Positions 36,669 through 47,318 of a stretch of 64,000 nucleotides of DNA are shown here, in pieces. Each line of letters starts with the position of its first letter. The first letter of the stretch is position 1. The notes beneath the pieces were generated by a model. The model saw nothing but the letters and a program-made list of their open reading frames with translations. It was not told where the DNA came from and ran no database searches. The position numbers and the translations under genes are program-made. Source of the stretch: Solicoccozyma terricola (lineage: Eukaryota > Basidiomycota > Tremellomycetes > Filobasidiales > Piskurozymaceae); assembly GCA_001600875.1 (NCBI GenBank), contig BCLD01000013.1, positions 473,387-537,386 on the forward strand. Reading direction: 5' to 3'.

Positions 36669-37211
36669 TCAACATCCGGCCGTCGACCGAATGTCAATAG
36701 AGGGCTTTCCGATTCTCCTCAAAATATGGCATGCATTCGTGTACGCGAATCCGATTACAATACGACCAGGGTATGGAAAGCGGGCATCCATGTATACTCT
36801 ACCCACGTCTACTCTACGCACTCCAGCCGAGCCATGGCGAACCGGCTGGCAATATTGAAAGAAGTGACATCAGCTCTGCCAAAACTGTATGCGTTGCCAC
36901 CCGGACAAGCACTCACGCGCGAAAATGCTCTGCGGACTCTCGATCGCTTTGCCAAAGAAGGGCTGCTCGATGCCTGCCGGAGCTTCGAGCTCCATATAGT
37001 TTATCGAAGGAAGAGCACCTTCGTCGGACTCCGGGCTTAAGGGGTTTTCGGTGGAGGCGGTTGGAGAGGGGATCGTCATGGACATAGATTCAGTAGTACG
37101 CTGAACAGCCAGGGATAGGAGTCAGCGATTGATTCAGTGTGCTCTTACGCTAGTACATACCCAAGTGTCACGTCGAGTCTCGTTCTCAAAGGTATCGTCG
37201 GTGTTGGTCAT
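36669..37211 (-). CDS. Small orphan protein, function unknown
   Basis: The ATG at 37211 opens MTNTDDTFENETRRDTW, which joins through a GTATGT...TTCAG intron to RTTESMSMTIPSPTASTENP. This continues SDEGALPSINYMELEAPAGI and EQPFFGKAIESPQSIFA. The reading frame then meets a GTGAGT donor (about 36930). One acceptor (CCAG near 36849) allows continuation to a TGA at 36669; without splicing the protein ends at 36870. Two clean junctions and acidic, Ser/Pro-rich composition argue for a real gene. No family is recognised, and the 3' exon is uncertain. A tandem duplication lies directly upstream. Confidence 0.4.
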
Positions 37212-37285
37212 TGTGGTGACTTGATTGATTGAGAAAGGGGACGTTGGTTGTGGTGACTTGATTGAATGACAAAGGGGAAGTTTGG
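37211..37285. repeat. Two tandem copies of a ~38-bp unit just upstream of the orphan gene
   Basis: TTGTGGTGACTTGATTGA begins both units (37211 and 37248), each followed by a GA(C/G)AAAGGGGA-type segment. The duplication lies directly before the putative ATG and so in its 5' UTR or promoter. Confidence 0.8.
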
Positions 37286-37980
37286 TTTCGTATGCTGTCA
37301 TGTATGACTGGGTGGCAAGTTTACATTCGCCTACGTCGAACCAGAGTTTATATACACACTCGGACAGTATACCCTGCTTGCATTGGATGAGCATCACCTG
37401 ACTCTACTGGATAGCTGATCGACCTGTTATCTACGCTATGCCAACCCTACAAAAACGCTATCTGCTATCATCAGGTCGGACTCGGAGCACATCGCAGTGT
37501 ATTTCGATCCTGGACAGCCTTGTCAGACCCTGAAATACCGGTATATTGCCCTCATCGGTTCAAGATAGACACCCTAAATAAGTCCTATCGCAGCGGAACA
37601 GACCATTACGAGAAGTGAGTGGGGGGAGCAAGTTGTTTGGTAAGATAGGGGGTCCCATGCATTACTGAACACGAGTTTCGAATACCGCGGCGCCGGGTCC
37701 CCAGAGACGATCTAGCGTCGGGGGACGCCAGACATCGAAGGAGGTAGAAATGTAACAGTTCGGGGTGTTGACCCAGCCTCGTGTGATCTGCGTAGACAAC
37801 TTCTCCTCTCGAGGCCCCGATGGCAGGCTCCGAGTTGCAGAAACGGCGAGACACAGCCCACCGGTTCCTGGCCAGCTCGCGTGGCAAATTATTCGGCCTC
37901 CACCCGATAATTCAAATATTTCAAGTAATTTCCATCTTCAACTCGTTCAAGTCTACATTCATCGCTCACTAGCTATTGTC
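37286..37980. promoter_or_regulatory. Divergent intergenic region of orphan gene and cytosine deaminase
   Basis: About 700 bp with no recognisable gene. TC-rich stretches precede the deaminase ATG (37911-37960, CAAATATTTCAAG-like and TTCAACTCGTTCAAG), as is usual for a fungal leader. Confidence 0.4.
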
Positions 37981-38869
37981 ATGGCCACAGTCGTACCCGC
38001 AGACATCCAAGCCGATGCAGCTCCAACCTCGCACACCTTGTCTGACATGGACAGGTACTGCTTGGGTGAGGCATTGAAGAGTGCAGAGCAAGGCATGAGC
38101 GAGGGTGGTATCCCGATAGGCTCAGTCGTAAGTCCTTACTGCGTCCTTGTGCGGGAAAGCGTCATCTGATATCCATCGTCTTGTCTTTGCTAGCTGTACC
38201 ACCACCCAACCCGGAGCATCATCTCGTATGCCGCAGCCCTGTTCTAGTTCGCCAAGTTTGTCTCAATATTTGCCTGACGACCCGTCACCGTATTTCTACA
38301 GACGAGGACACAACCAACGAGTTCAGAAGGGTTCCATGATCCTGCATGCCGAGATGTGAGGCACTCGAAATTCCCTCCTTCCAGTATAGAGAACCAAATT
38401 TCTATCCCACTTTCTGCAGGGACTGCTACGAGAAGCTCGGTAGGCCCAAGAAGGAGGACGGAGGTCTCAAGGTTCTTCGCGAATGCACGCTGTGAGACGA
38501 GCCTAACAAAAGCAGCAGCTACGTGATACCCGTGCTGAAACCCGTTGCATCCAGCTACACCACCTTGTCACCATGGTAAATTTTGTGTTTTTGCTCTCAT
38601 CCAACCGCTCCGTGACCGTTCCGAGCTTACGTTCCGTCGTTCTTTCCAGCATTATGTGTTCCGGCACCTCGACCCTCTACCGAATCCCGCGTGTAGTTCT
38701 CGGCGAGAACAACACGTTCCGAGGCGGTGAGGACCTCTTGGTCTCCAATGGGACCATCGTCATCAACGCCAAAAACGACGCCTGTGAGAAAATGATGAGC
38801 GAGTGGATCACGAGGGATTCGAGCGAAGGTGGAAAGGGTGTCTGGAACGAAGACATTGGCGAGCTGTAG
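37981..38869 (+). CDS. FCY1: Cytosine deaminase (Fcy1 type)
   Basis: Six exons (37981-38127, 38194-38225, 38302-38355, 38420-38491, 38555-38575, 38650-38869) give 181 residues, all in phase. Motifs are EGGIPIGSV, RGHNQRVQKGSMILHAEMDC with the catalytic His-Ala-Glu, and LYTTLSPCIMCSG with the two zinc cysteines, followed by IPRVVLGENNTFRGGEDLL and WNEDIGEL. The enzyme converts cytosine to uracil and ammonia in pyrimidine salvage. The N-terminus is longer than in the yeast protein by about 20 residues. Exon 5 is only 21 nt and supplies YTTLSP plus part of the first zinc cysteine codon. Confidence 0.96.
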
Positions 38870-39384
38870 AAAGTTGCAAGCATGCGCACAAGAATGAGAG
38901 AACTACGTAGTCCTGTCATGGTATCAAGCCGTACAAGGCAAGAGATCTAAAACTCGACAAACCTCACCGACCCAGCCTTACAACAAAAGATCGTCCCCCC
39001 ATGAGCATGCTACCAAGACAGAAGACTATGTCAATTCCCCTCCCTCCTTGCGACACCTAAACACCCGTTTTCCTATCGAGTCACCACCTCCCGTCCCCGT
39101 GAGAAAGAAACCCCTTCATTGATGTTGGGAGAATATGAATGCGTTATAATAAAGCCGAAAAAAAAAACGTAAACCTCCTTGCTAGGCCATCCGTTGCAAA
39201 GAGGTTTGTTGGGTTTGTTTTGGTTGAGCGTGGTATGGGCGTTGCTTCGTCGTTTCTTTTCCGTGCATATGAATCGGGGCCGATGATGCCGCCATTATTT
39301 TTCTTTGTTTTGTTGAACTCCTGCTGCTATGATCATTCCTTCCGACCTCCCCGTTGGTTTCCGTCCACCTTGCTGCCCTCGCGC
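38870..39384. other. Convergent intergenic gap (FCY1 / G3BP-like 3' ends)
   Basis: These 515 bp include an A-rich run at 39161-39170 and T-rich tracts near 39294-39310. A long open frame on + starting at 39139 is antisense to the G3BP-like C-terminus and was not accepted. Confidence 0.5.
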
Positions 39385-42068
39385 TCACTTCTGAGCGGCA
39401 GGCTGTCGGTCACCACCAACTCCACCGGCGGCCTTACCCCGACTACCGCGTCCACTCTTGGCACCGCGCTGAACGAAACCACCGCGGTCACCGCCTTCAC
39501 CAGCCTGTTGCTGTTGAGGCTGTTGACCAGCGGCCGGGGTCCTCTTCTGGCCGGAACTGCTACCGGCGCTACCTTTACCTCGCTCCTCCTTCTCCTTGCG
39601 ACCCTCGACGGTGATGCGAGCACCATCAGAGAGACGGATACCACCCTCGCCACCGTCCTTGGTGGACAAGCTGGCGATGATGGCTTTACGCGCCGACTCG
39701 ACGCTCTTGAAATCGACGAAAGCGCAAGCCTTGCCCTTTACGATCTGAACGTCGACAATCTCACCGAATCGGGATAGACTGTTTCGGAGTGAAGAAGGGT
39801 CAACCGAGTCAGGTCCCTCGGGGTTCTGCCAGTTGCCAAGCTGAGAGGAGAGGAGATAACGGTGATCAGCGAGGGGAGGAAACATGACATAGGTATTGCC
39901 TTGACCCACCTTGACGAAGCAAACCGGAGTCTGGACCTGCTGAGCAGCCTCGAGGAGACTGACACGACCGGCGTTACCTCGCTGCTGACCACCCTGCTGC
40001 TGTTGTTGACCGGTTTGCTGGGCGGATTCGGTGGCAGCAGCGGCTGGCTGAGGAGCGGCGGCGGCTCGCTGAGCAGGAGCGGGAGCTGGTGCGGCAGGGG
40101 TGGAAGTGGCCTCCTTTGAAGCGAGGGCATTACCCCACGCACCCGACTTGGAAGCGGCGAGGGAAGCCCAGGTCTTTGGACCAGCCGGCTTGGGTGGTTG
40201 GACGGGAGCGGCGACTGGCGCTGGTGGTGCAGGAGCTGGAGCGGCCTCGACCTGCTTGGTTGTGGCGGAGGCCTTGGCGGTAGCCGGAGCCGGAGCCGCA
40301 GCCGCAGCCGGAGCCTGGGAGGGTGATGGAGTCGCGACACGCTCAGCAGCTGGAGCTGGGACCACAGGGGCTGGGGTTGGTTCGGGTGTGGCCTCTTTGA
40401 CGGCGGGTGCAGCCTCTACGGGAGCGGCGGGCTCTGGGACCTCCTCAGAGGCAGCAGGTACTGGCACCGGTTCGACGGTGACCTCTACGGTCTCCTGGGG
40501 TGCGGAGGAGGAGGAAACTACGGGAGCTTCAGCAGGCGTAATTGCCGCCGGGATGTCATCGCTGTGAGTGACGGCAGCGGACTCGACTGGCTGCTCGGTG
40601 TCGACGATGATCTCTTCATCCACTTCTTGCTCGTCCTCGTCCTCTCCCTCCTCTTTCAGATACCGGAAGATGTCATTCATCACAAAGTAGCCATTTGGCT
40701 GCTCGGCGAGGAAGAACGTCTGAGTGAACTTTCTCCATGGTCCCGAAGCGTTGGACATCTCTCCGATGACTTGGATGATGATACCACCCGCAGCGGAGGA
40801 TTGGGAATCGATGGAGTGGATGTAGACCTTGCAGTCTTGGAAGTTGAGGGAGAGGATCTTTTGGTGAATTTCCTGGAGAAGGGGAGGGGTGGCGCGAGCG
40901 CATCAGAATGGGTGTCAGCGGGTCGGCTACACTTGATGACTTTCGAGATCAAGTCGAAGTTGCCAGCTCACCTGCTGTCCGTAGCATGGTTTCACTTCCT
41001 CACCCTCTACGCCGTGGATGAAAGTCGACTTCTTGTTGTAGAAGCAGTGTAATCGCTGAGGAGAGTTGTTGATGAAAGTGCTGTTGGGATTTCAATAAAG
41101 TAGGAAGGAGAAGAACGACGAGTCAGACGGGGAATGACAAAAAGAAAAAAAAAAAAAAAAAAGCAACGGATCGTGGGACACGTAGTGGTCGGAAGAATAC
41201 ACATTGCAAACGAACGAGGTCAAGATGAAACGAGCATTCTATACCGGCGTTCGAGTCACCGATCTTGTCGCACGAGCGTTCGGTCGACGGACACCGACCA
41301 GTAGTCCATCACCCACGATCCAGTCTCCGATGCCTCCCACATGGAAGATCGGATGTCACCGACGCACGCGCGAGCTTTCGAAAGGACTCTCGGTCGACCG
41401 ATGAACCGGGGGAGGTGTCATGGAAGGGATACCGATGGGAGAAGTGTATATCGAATTCGTGGAAGGAACGACAACGATAACCTAGATCCGTCTGTTTCCT
41501 TTGTCTGGCTCGACTTGGTTAGTGCGAGCATGGAACAGTATTGCTCACTTCGCTCGCGAAAGAGATGAGTGCTCGCTGCGCTTGTGAAGAAATAACAGTA
41601 TTGCTCGCTTCCCTCGCGGAACAGAGCTCCCAGACGGGACAAGGTCTTTGCTCCGCGAAGAGATGAGTGCTCACTGCGTTCGCGAAAAAAAGAAGAAAGT
41701 AGTGCTCGCTTCGCTCGCGGAATAAACAAGAGTAGTGCTCGCTGGCTCGCGAAGAACGACGAGAGTAATGCTCGCTTCGCTCGCGGAAGGGAGCTCCCTT
41801 ACCGGGAGTAAGGTCTTCGCTCCGCGAAGAGAGTAATGCTCGCTGCGCTCGCGGAAGAGCTCTCCCTGACGGAAGCAGTACTGGCTTCGCTCCGCGAAGA
41901 GTCAAGGACTCACTAGTACTGCGGCACAAACTGCCATCCCACATCACTCGCCTGAACCTTTGAAGTCCCTGCTGCTGCTGCCGACGACGACGACGCGGCG
42001 TCGGCGTTGTTCCCATTCGCGTGAGCCGAAGCGGGGGAAGCTGAGGATGGTGCTGTAGTGGTGGACAT
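39385..42068 (-). CDS. G3BP/Nxt3-like protein: NTF2-like domain plus RRM and Gly/Gln-rich tail
   Basis: Four exons (41914-42068, 40972-41080, 39910-40872, 39385-39840) give 560 residues. The ATG at 42068 gives MSTTTAPSS. The first exon ends VGWQFVPQY, and the next begins YTFINNSPQRLHCFYNKKST and ends VKPCYGQQ, so the NTF2-like fold is cut by the 833-nt intron 1. It continues EIHQKILSLNFQDCKVYI and GYFVMNDIFRYL. A long Ala/Pro/Glu-rich linker follows, then an RRM (LRNSLSRFGEIVDVQIVKGK, CAFVDFKSVESARKAI) and an RGG/Gln-rich end. Relatives (G3BP, S. pombe Nxt3, yeast Bre5) nucleate stress granules or serve the Ubp3 deubiquitinase. Intron 1 is filled in large part by repeat array B; the other introns are about 70-100 nt. 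Confidence 0.93.
41536..41905 (-). repeat. Hairpin repeat array, copy B, in intron 1 of the G3BP-like gene
   Basis: Read along the transcript (- strand), the array starts within about 10 nt of the GTGAGT donor. It alternates CTTCGCGGAGCGAAG hairpins, a CTCCC-loop-GGGAG hairpin with GAGCTC, and CCGCGAGCGNAGCGAGCA(T/C)TACT segments. The same order of modules is found in copies A and C. Copies are degenerate and partly missing the first hairpin. Confidence 0.92.
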
Positions 42069-42671
42069 GATATGATACGCTGTGGATGGATGGGTGGGTG
42101 GGTGGGTGGGTGGGTTGGATGTGAGTGTGTTATGTCCGGTGTATGAGCGATGGATGGATGGATGGCGGTCGGTGTGTGCTGAAAAGAGAGAGCGCACTCG
42201 ATGTCCAAACGCTGTCTTACTCCACTCATCGCGGGATATGACGTGGCGAACTGCGAATGGAATATGACGTGGCACGAGGGAGGGAAATGACGTGGCACAT
42301 CATCATAGCCAGATATGACGTGTAATATGACAGGGCAAAGGGGGCGGGCTATGACGTGGCATAACACCACGGAAAGATATGACGTGGCAGACGAGGGATG
42401 GGCCACAGGGGATGGTTGGACTCGTTGCCAGCACCCAAGCTCCATCACCCCCCGCAGTCCATGCATCATGCCATGCTCACTCCGCACAGCATCCGAGTAG
42501 TGTCTGCTCGGACGTCGCTGGGATAAGGAATAGCCAATAGCCAATACGTCTTTGAAAGCACCGTAACGTAACAAACACGGCATCCGTTTCGGGGTGTTTG
42601 GAAACGAACGCGCAACTCCCATCTAATACAACCTTTTCTGGACAAACCCCCCCCCCCCCCCCACACGCACC
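42069..42671. promoter_or_regulatory. Divergent promoter of G3BP-like and RUD3 genes with six TGACGTGGC-type boxes and a 16-C leader run
   Basis: Boxes TGACGTGGC occur at 42239, 42265, 42288, 42352 and 42380, and a variant TGACGTGTA at 42316, all on +, usually preceded by TA or AA. Spacing is 23-36 bp. TGACGTGG is the metazoan UPR element bound by ATF6/XBP1-type bZIP factors, and TGACGT is a general CREB/ATF half-site. GGGT microsatellites lie at 42090-42116. A run of 16 C (42647-42662) lies 9 nt before the RUD3 ATG. Confidence 0.75.
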
Positions 42672-44744
42672 ATGGCGCACATCCTCAACGGCTCGTCCAC
42701 CACCCCCGCACCCCACCACCAATCTCCAGATACTACAGTGTCATATGCTCCTCCACCTTCGACAGACCTCCCATCCAACTCGGAAGCGACATTCACGTCG
42801 TCACATGATGGTGGTGATTCACCCCACGCACGCATCGCAGCGTTGCAAAGCGAGTTGGAACGTACACACGATGAGAAGGAAGGGTTGGCGAATCAGTATA
42901 GAACACTGTTAGGGAAATTGACAGCGATGAGACAGAGTTTGGGAGATAAATTGAGAGAAGATGCGGTGAGTGGGGATATCCGGCGTCGCATGATTCCTTT
43001 TATTTTTTTTCTTGGTTAAGAACAATCGTTGACGTATTCCTCTCCCTCCTTTCTTCTCTCTCCCTGGTTCCCCCATCTCCTAATAGGAAGAACTGGATCG
43101 TAGAGAAACGCAAATAACATCGTTGACAACCGAACTTGCAAACCTACAAACGGATCTATCACATACACGGAATGAACTCTCCCTATTGTCCGGTGAAAAC
43201 TCCCAACTCTCCTCTCAACTCGCTCAAGTCCGATACGAATCCTCCTCCTCTTCCTCGGATGTACTATCCCTATCTCGAGAACTCAGAGAACTACGCGGGG
43301 AGATGGAGATGTTGAGAGTAGAAAGAGAGGAATGGGAAGTTGAAGCTGGAAATGAGAGGAAGAGGAGGGAAGAATTTGAGAATGAAGCGAGGAGATGGGA
43401 GAGAAGATGTATGGAAGAAACGAAGAGAGCTAGTGAGGTTGAAGAGGAGGTCGCTATGGAACGAGAGAGAGCAGCGAATTTGCAAGACGTGTTGGAGGAG
43501 TTTCAAGCCGGTGAGTTTGGGGAATAAAAGACGTTTTTGGACATGTTCAGGGATCAAGCTGATACTCTGGACATTACATTTTCTTTTCTTAAATTCTTTC
43601 TTTCAGGCAAGGACGTCGAAATTCGGCAGGCGCAAAGTGAACTCGAGACTCAACTACGGTCGGTCGTACAGTCACTCGCAGAGTATAAAGTACGAGCGCA
43701 TGAAGCGGAGGTGCGTGTCCGCAACTCATATGGGGTCCGATCTTTTGTTAATTTCAACCTGCTGCAATAGACTCGTCTTGAGGACATCTCCAATGACACC
43801 ACTAAATCGGCTAGGCTGGAAAAGGAATTGAAAGAGAAGAATGTAATGGTTGGAAAGCTGCGTCATGATGGTGAGTTTGGTCGTTGGACATGCCGGAATA
43901 GCGCAGGCAGAAGGAAGATCTGAATTGCAAAACATTTTGTTCGTCACAGCCGTCGTGACACAGGAGCATCTGACAGAAGCTCTACGGAGACTGCGGCGGA
44001 ATACCTCAGAGACTAATGTTGATCGGTGAGTGAGACGACGAGACTGCTGTCAACGGCAAGATCGGTGCTGATATACCCCGACGCGTCCGTCCGCCAACAC
44101 CCCAGTCGCCTGGTTAACAACATACTCCTTCAATTCCTCGGCACTCCGCGTCACGACGCCAAGCGGTTTGAGATGCTTTCCCTCATGTCTACCATTCTCG
44201 GTTGGGATGACGATGAGCGGGAGAAGGCTGGACTGCAGCGCAGTACTGGGCATTACGGCAAGGGGAAACGGAAAGAGGAGCCGACGGCACAAAGAAGTAA
44301 AGAAGAGGAAGATACGTTCAACGAGGTGCGTTGGGTGTTTAGAACGGACCAAAGGATTCTTAACGCTGACAAACACTCCTTCAGTCCTTTTCAAACCTCT
44401 TTGTCGAGTTCTTGCTCAAAGAGGCCGCACAAGGACAATCTCCACTGGCCACCACGTTCCCACTTGGTACACCAGGGGGGGGAACATCATCTCCGCCGTT
44501 ATTCCCTCCTACCTCTGGTTTTCAACGACATCGCACCCTATCCTCCGCATCTCTCGTGTCAAATGTGTCTGGTATGGGTGGGATGAGCAGCAGTGGTATG
44601 CGGAGTCCTCCAGCCTTGGGTGCTTATGGGAGAAAAGTCAGTTTCGGGTTCCCACCGAATGGAGTTCTGCTACCTGGTGACGGCGGCGGTAACCGCAGTC
44701 CTCCTCCCGGCAGGTTGCCCGAGCCGAGAGGAGGCGCTTCATAG
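42672..44744 (+). CDS. RUD3: Golgin Rud3/GMAP-210-like with GRAB (GRIP-related Arf-binding) domain
   Basis: Seven exons (42672-42965, 43087-43510, 43607-43710, 43771-43870, 43950-44025, 44106-44325, 44385-44744) give 525 residues, all junctions in phase. After a Ser/Pro-rich head, most of the protein is coiled coil (for example ARIAALQSELERTHDEKEGL, ELANLQTDLSHTRNELSLLS, LRSVVQSLAEYKVRAHEAE). The GRAB domain is RRLVNNILLQFLGTPRHDAK, RFEMLSLMSTILGWDDDERE, KAGL. It binds Arf1-GTP on cis-Golgi membranes, so the protein should tether vesicles in ER-Golgi traffic. The tail is Gly/Pro/Ser-rich. The upstream UPR-like boxes would suit a secretory-pathway gene. Confidence 0.93.
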
Positions 44745-44849
44745 TAATGTTTGTAACAACATTTTTCACGATTTCATGTCTGGTTTGGCATTTAATATCT
44801 GTCTTATGTACAACTGGCATATTTAGCTGATGTTGGATGCTCCGCCGCT

Positions 44850-45346
44850 CTAGCGTGCAGGCTCAGAGAGATTCAGCGGCTGGTGGTTTGTTTCGTCGTG
44901 CAACGCTGTACCAGAACTCACCATTACCGCCTCCATCTCCGCCTCACTCAGCGGCTTAGTCTTCCATAGGTAACTTGGTGCGTCGTAGAACCGCTCGTAA
45001 TCCACAGGACCTGATGATTCGCTCGACTTGCTTGGCTTCACTTCCCCTTTCGCACTGGATCCTAGTGATTGTCCCTTCGGGTTGGATGAAGGTGATGCAG
45101 CTGATGTGGAGGTTGATTGGAGTTTGGAGAGGAACTCCTGGAAGTGTTCAGCGACCTCGGGTGGTGCTGCTGGATGTGGTGCGGGAGTATGAGGTGCTGC
45201 GATGAGGATTGAATGAGCGAGCTTCAAGTGGTGGTCCGAAGAGGAGCGGCGGATGGCAACTTACCTCCATCCCACTTGCGCTTGCCAATGAAATGAATCA
45301 TGGGCTTGTGGACGTGTGTTGCGCGGAGTAGACGAGTAGCATGCAT
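44850..45346 (-). CDS. KGD4: KGD4/YMR31 (MRPS36-type), small subunit of 2-oxoglutarate dehydrogenase
   Basis: Two exons. The first (ATG 45346) gives MHATRLLRATHVHKPMIHFI then GKRKWDG, and the second begins APHTPAPHPAAPPEVAEHFQ. A linker rich in Ser/Lys precedes the C-terminal motif APSYLWKTKPLSEAEMEAVM. The N-terminal HKPMIHFIGKRKW and the C-terminal W(K/R)xKxLSExE motifs define the family, first described as mitochondrial ribosomal protein YMR31 and later shown to bridge the E3 subunit to 2-oxoglutarate dehydrogenase. A basic N-terminus fits mitochondrial import. Confidence 0.9.
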
Positions 45347-45585
45347 GGTGGGTGTGGATTGATGTTTGTTGAGATTGTCAAGGTGAATGTGATGTCGAAA
45401 TGAATGCTCCCTGTTTGAACTTTGAACGGCGGAGTTCCCGTCGGCTTTCCGCGGTGCAAGCATCAGACAAAATAATTCCGAGAAACTCATAGGACATAAA
45501 GGTCTATTACATCCCTGTAACATGATTATTACATAATTCGTTTCTCATGGAGTATTCGTGTCTCCACAGTCGGCCAACTAGCACG
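45347..45585. promoter_or_regulatory. KGD4 promoter and ANT1 3' end
   Basis: These 239 bp lie between two same-strand genes. TTATTACATAAT-like AT-rich sequence (45505-45540) is visible and no coding exon. Confidence 0.4.
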
Positions 45586-47318
45586 TCAAGCCAACTTCCT
45601 CTGAGATCTGAGCACCATCAGCCTGATCGCAAGCTTGACAAGTTCATAGACCCTTCGTTGGAACACGAAGAGGAAGGCGGCCGTCGAGACGGATTGCAAG
45701 AGCTTGGGAGCGACACCTTTGTATAGGCCTGTGCGCGAAGGAGGAGATTGGGTTGGGCGTGAGATAACGAAAATGTAGATCGGGAAACGATTCTAGACTC
45801 ACCTGAGATGCCTTCCGCCTTGACGATGGTGCTGAGCGCGCTTATCGACGAGGCGTATTGATGGGTGCTCGCATGCTGTAAGTGCAGGGAATTATTAGCA
45901 AAGCCAATCATGGATCGATGGATATGTCACTCACCAATCTGCTCTTGACCAAGACGTACGGGTACGTCAAGCCAGTGGCGACTGTCCAAGTATTGGCTGT
46001 TAGAGACCGCTGGCCGATAACATTTATGTATTTTTGGTCAAGACTCACACAACTTGGCCACCGCTCCAAGCCAGAACATGTCCAAATCACTCAATGATCT
46101 TTTCCCAGCCAAAGATTTCCCTTTCCTCTCCCTGAACGCCAACAACAATCTCGACAGCTGCTCGAATGCGGTGTACTGTATAACCGGGTTGATGACTAGG
46201 ATGAGAGCAGGTCCGATACCCTTCCATAACGCGGTGATACCGCCGTCGTTTCGGATGATGTCCATCATGGCGGAAAACATGTTCAGTTGTTTGGCCGCAG
46301 GTGTTGATTGATCTTCTGCGGTCTGCGGGGATGAAGGTACCGGGGGAAAGGGAGAAAGGGGTGGGGATGAGTTCTTTTCTTTTGGAACACGAGATGTCGA
46401 AATGTTAATACCCACCTCATCACGTTTCGACGCTCTCTTCGTCGCTTGTCTGGTTTGAATCAACCAGAGTGGGTTGGTAGCTATCGTCGTCAATGACCCT
46501 GCGATGACCGAGCTAAGAATTGATTCCAACGTTGACAGTGTCGCTGCTGTCGTCGATTTGTTGTTACGAATACGAGCTCGAAGGAGGATTGCTTTGGATT
46601 CTTCATCTGTACATGAGGACGACGGGGCAGTCGGCATAAGGTTTTTCATTTCTAATTATGCAAACAACTAGAAAAAGAGAGAGAGAGTGGGGGGGGGGGN
46701 NNNNNNNNNNNNNNNNNNNNNNNNNNNNNNNNNNNNNNNNNNNNNNNNNNNNNNNNNNNNNNNNNNNNNNNNNNNNNNNNNNNNNNNNNNNNNNNNNNNG
46801 GGGGGGGGGGGGGTATCAGACTTACAGGTAAAGTAGAAGACGGCGTTTGTTATTGAGATACCCAATAGCGAGCTGGATAGCCCAGAGTACAATCCTTCAA
46901 GACCTTCTTCCTTGATTATCTTGGCCACAGCCTGTGAAATTGACTGGGACGTGGACGACCTTGAGTTTTCGTTCGCCTCGCTCAAGACCAGCAGACCGGG
47001 ACCTAGACCGGGTTGGGAAGTCACTTACCACATGCGTCTTCTTGGTTTCAACTGCAGCTCTAGTGGAGAGGACGACCAGGGGGCTAGGGGACGGTGTGAG
47101 TGCGAAGGTGGAGTTTGTTCAGTGTAGTATGACGGGTAGCTCACTAGGTCAATGTCTGGAGAATTGATTTCCGGGGGGGGGGGGGGGTTCCAAGGATCCG
47201 AAAATTCAGCATTCCCAATCAATGGTGATCTCGGGATGAGACAGGACAGTTGCATGCTCACCATGGCCAGACATCCTCCTACACCACCTGCTACGGCGTG
47301 GATTGCACTATCAGACAT
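45586..47318 (-). CDS. ANT1: Peroxisomal adenine nucleotide carrier (ANT1/PMP47, mitochondrial carrier family)
   Basis: Exon 1 (47262-47318) encodes MSDSAIHAVAGGVGGCLAM. An 11-nt exon (47145-47155) and exon 3 (47029-47083) complete TLTYPLVVLSTRAAVETKKT. Later exons give IIKEEGLEGLYSGLSSSLLG, ISITNAVFYF, then after a gap-containing intron EMKNLMPTAPSS, VIAGSLTTIATNPLWLIQTR, ALWKGIGPALILVINPVIQY and finally TGLTYPYVLVKSRL and GLYKGVAPKLLQS. The stop TGA is at 45586. Three carrier modules with the P-x-(V/W/Y)xx(K/R) type signatures are seen. The family imports ATP into peroxisomes for acyl-CoA activation. The C-terminus is short and basic. Confidence 0.92.
46700..46799. other. Assembly gap (exactly 100 N) inside an ANT1 intron, between two G runs
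   Basis: The gap is preceded by 11 G (46689-46699) and followed by 14 G (46800-46813). The intron runs from about 46825 down to about 46650. The size is a placeholder; the real content may be just a long poly-G, or more. Confidence 0.97.
47145..47155 (-). other. 11-nt micro-exon of ANT1
   Basis: On - the sequence reads CCAG then ACATTGACCTA then GTGAGC, so acceptor and donor are canonical. Joining ATG at 47262, these 11 nt and C-CCC-CTG at 47083 gives M-T-L-T-Y-P-L-V-V-L-S-T. This restores the conserved TYP signature of the first carrier helix without a frame shift. Skipping it would delete four residues, including the Tyr before the signature Pro, and shift the frame. Confidence 0.8.
47173..47187. 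repeat. Poly-G tract (15 G on +) in ANT1 intron 1
   Basis: The transcript strand reads poly-C. It ends about 17 nt upstream of the micro-exon acceptor (47156), a suitable place for a polypyrimidine tract. Confidence 0.9.

Noticed and set aside
39139..40567. + strand open frames of 150-210 codons over the G3BP-like gene
   Set aside because: They are antisense to Ala/Pro/Gly-rich coding sequence. Such GC-rich codons leave the opposite strand open by chance, and no splice or start context supports them.
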